A program made the translations under genes and the position numbers. Under the pieces are notes generated by a model, which ran no database searches, was not told the DNA's origin, and was given only the letters and a program-made list of their open reading frames with translations. Shown here piece by piece: positions 5,912-5,912 of a DNA stretch of 5,912 nucleotides (position 1 is the stretch's first letter; each line of letters opens with the position of its first letter). Source of the stretch: an uncultured Coriobacteriaceae bacterium (lineage in GTDB: Bacteria > Actinomycetota > Coriobacteriia > Coriobacteriales > Eggerthellaceae); assembly GCA_902767025.1 (NCBI GenBank), contig CACXFZ010000218.1, positions 1 to 5,912 on the forward strand, written 5' to 3'.

Positions 5912-5912
5912 C

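Overview
The window comes from a high-GC, Gram-positive-type genome. Coding codons strongly prefer G or C in third position, ribosome binding sites are G-rich, GTG and TTG starts are likely, and the envelope genes fit a single-membrane cell wall. A member of the Coriobacteriia (Eggerthella or Gordonibacter-like gut Actinobacteria) is my best guess. This rests on style rather than on a marker gene.

Layout from left to right. (1) 10-267, minus: a short unrecognised protein of 85 aa. (2) 268-579: a gap of about 310 bases with less regular composition and no convincing gene. (3) 580-2556, minus: a 658-aa OatA/OafA-type acyltransferase, with a multi-pass acyltransferase-3 domain fused to an extracytoplasmic SGNH domain. 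(4) 2557-2824: a divergent control region of 268 bases with several inverted repeats, an extended -10 promoter reading right, and a strong hairpin where that transcript should begin. (5) 2825-4246, plus: a 473-aa MBOAT (AlgI/DltB-type) membrane O-acyltransferase. (6) 4257-5807, plus: a 516-aa DHHW-family protein (AlgX/AlgJ-like, membrane-anchored, extracytoplasmic), 10 bases after the MBOAT gene and so almost certainly in the same operon. (7) 5774-5827: a perfect 25-bp inverted repeat with a 4-base loop that spans the DHHW stop codon, followed by an apparently non-coding tail with a second terminator-like hairpin cut by the window edge.

Working model (inference): this is a cell-surface O-acylation locus with two mechanistically different systems back to back. 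On the left, one polypeptide both moves the acyl group across the membrane and transfers it. On the right, the same job is split between an MBOAT channel enzyme and a separate DHHW transferase or esterase. The acceptors, which could be peptidoglycan, a wall polymer or an exopolysaccharide, cannot be read from the sequence. The most unusual DNA-level signal is the perfect hairpin that includes the last codons of the DHHW gene.
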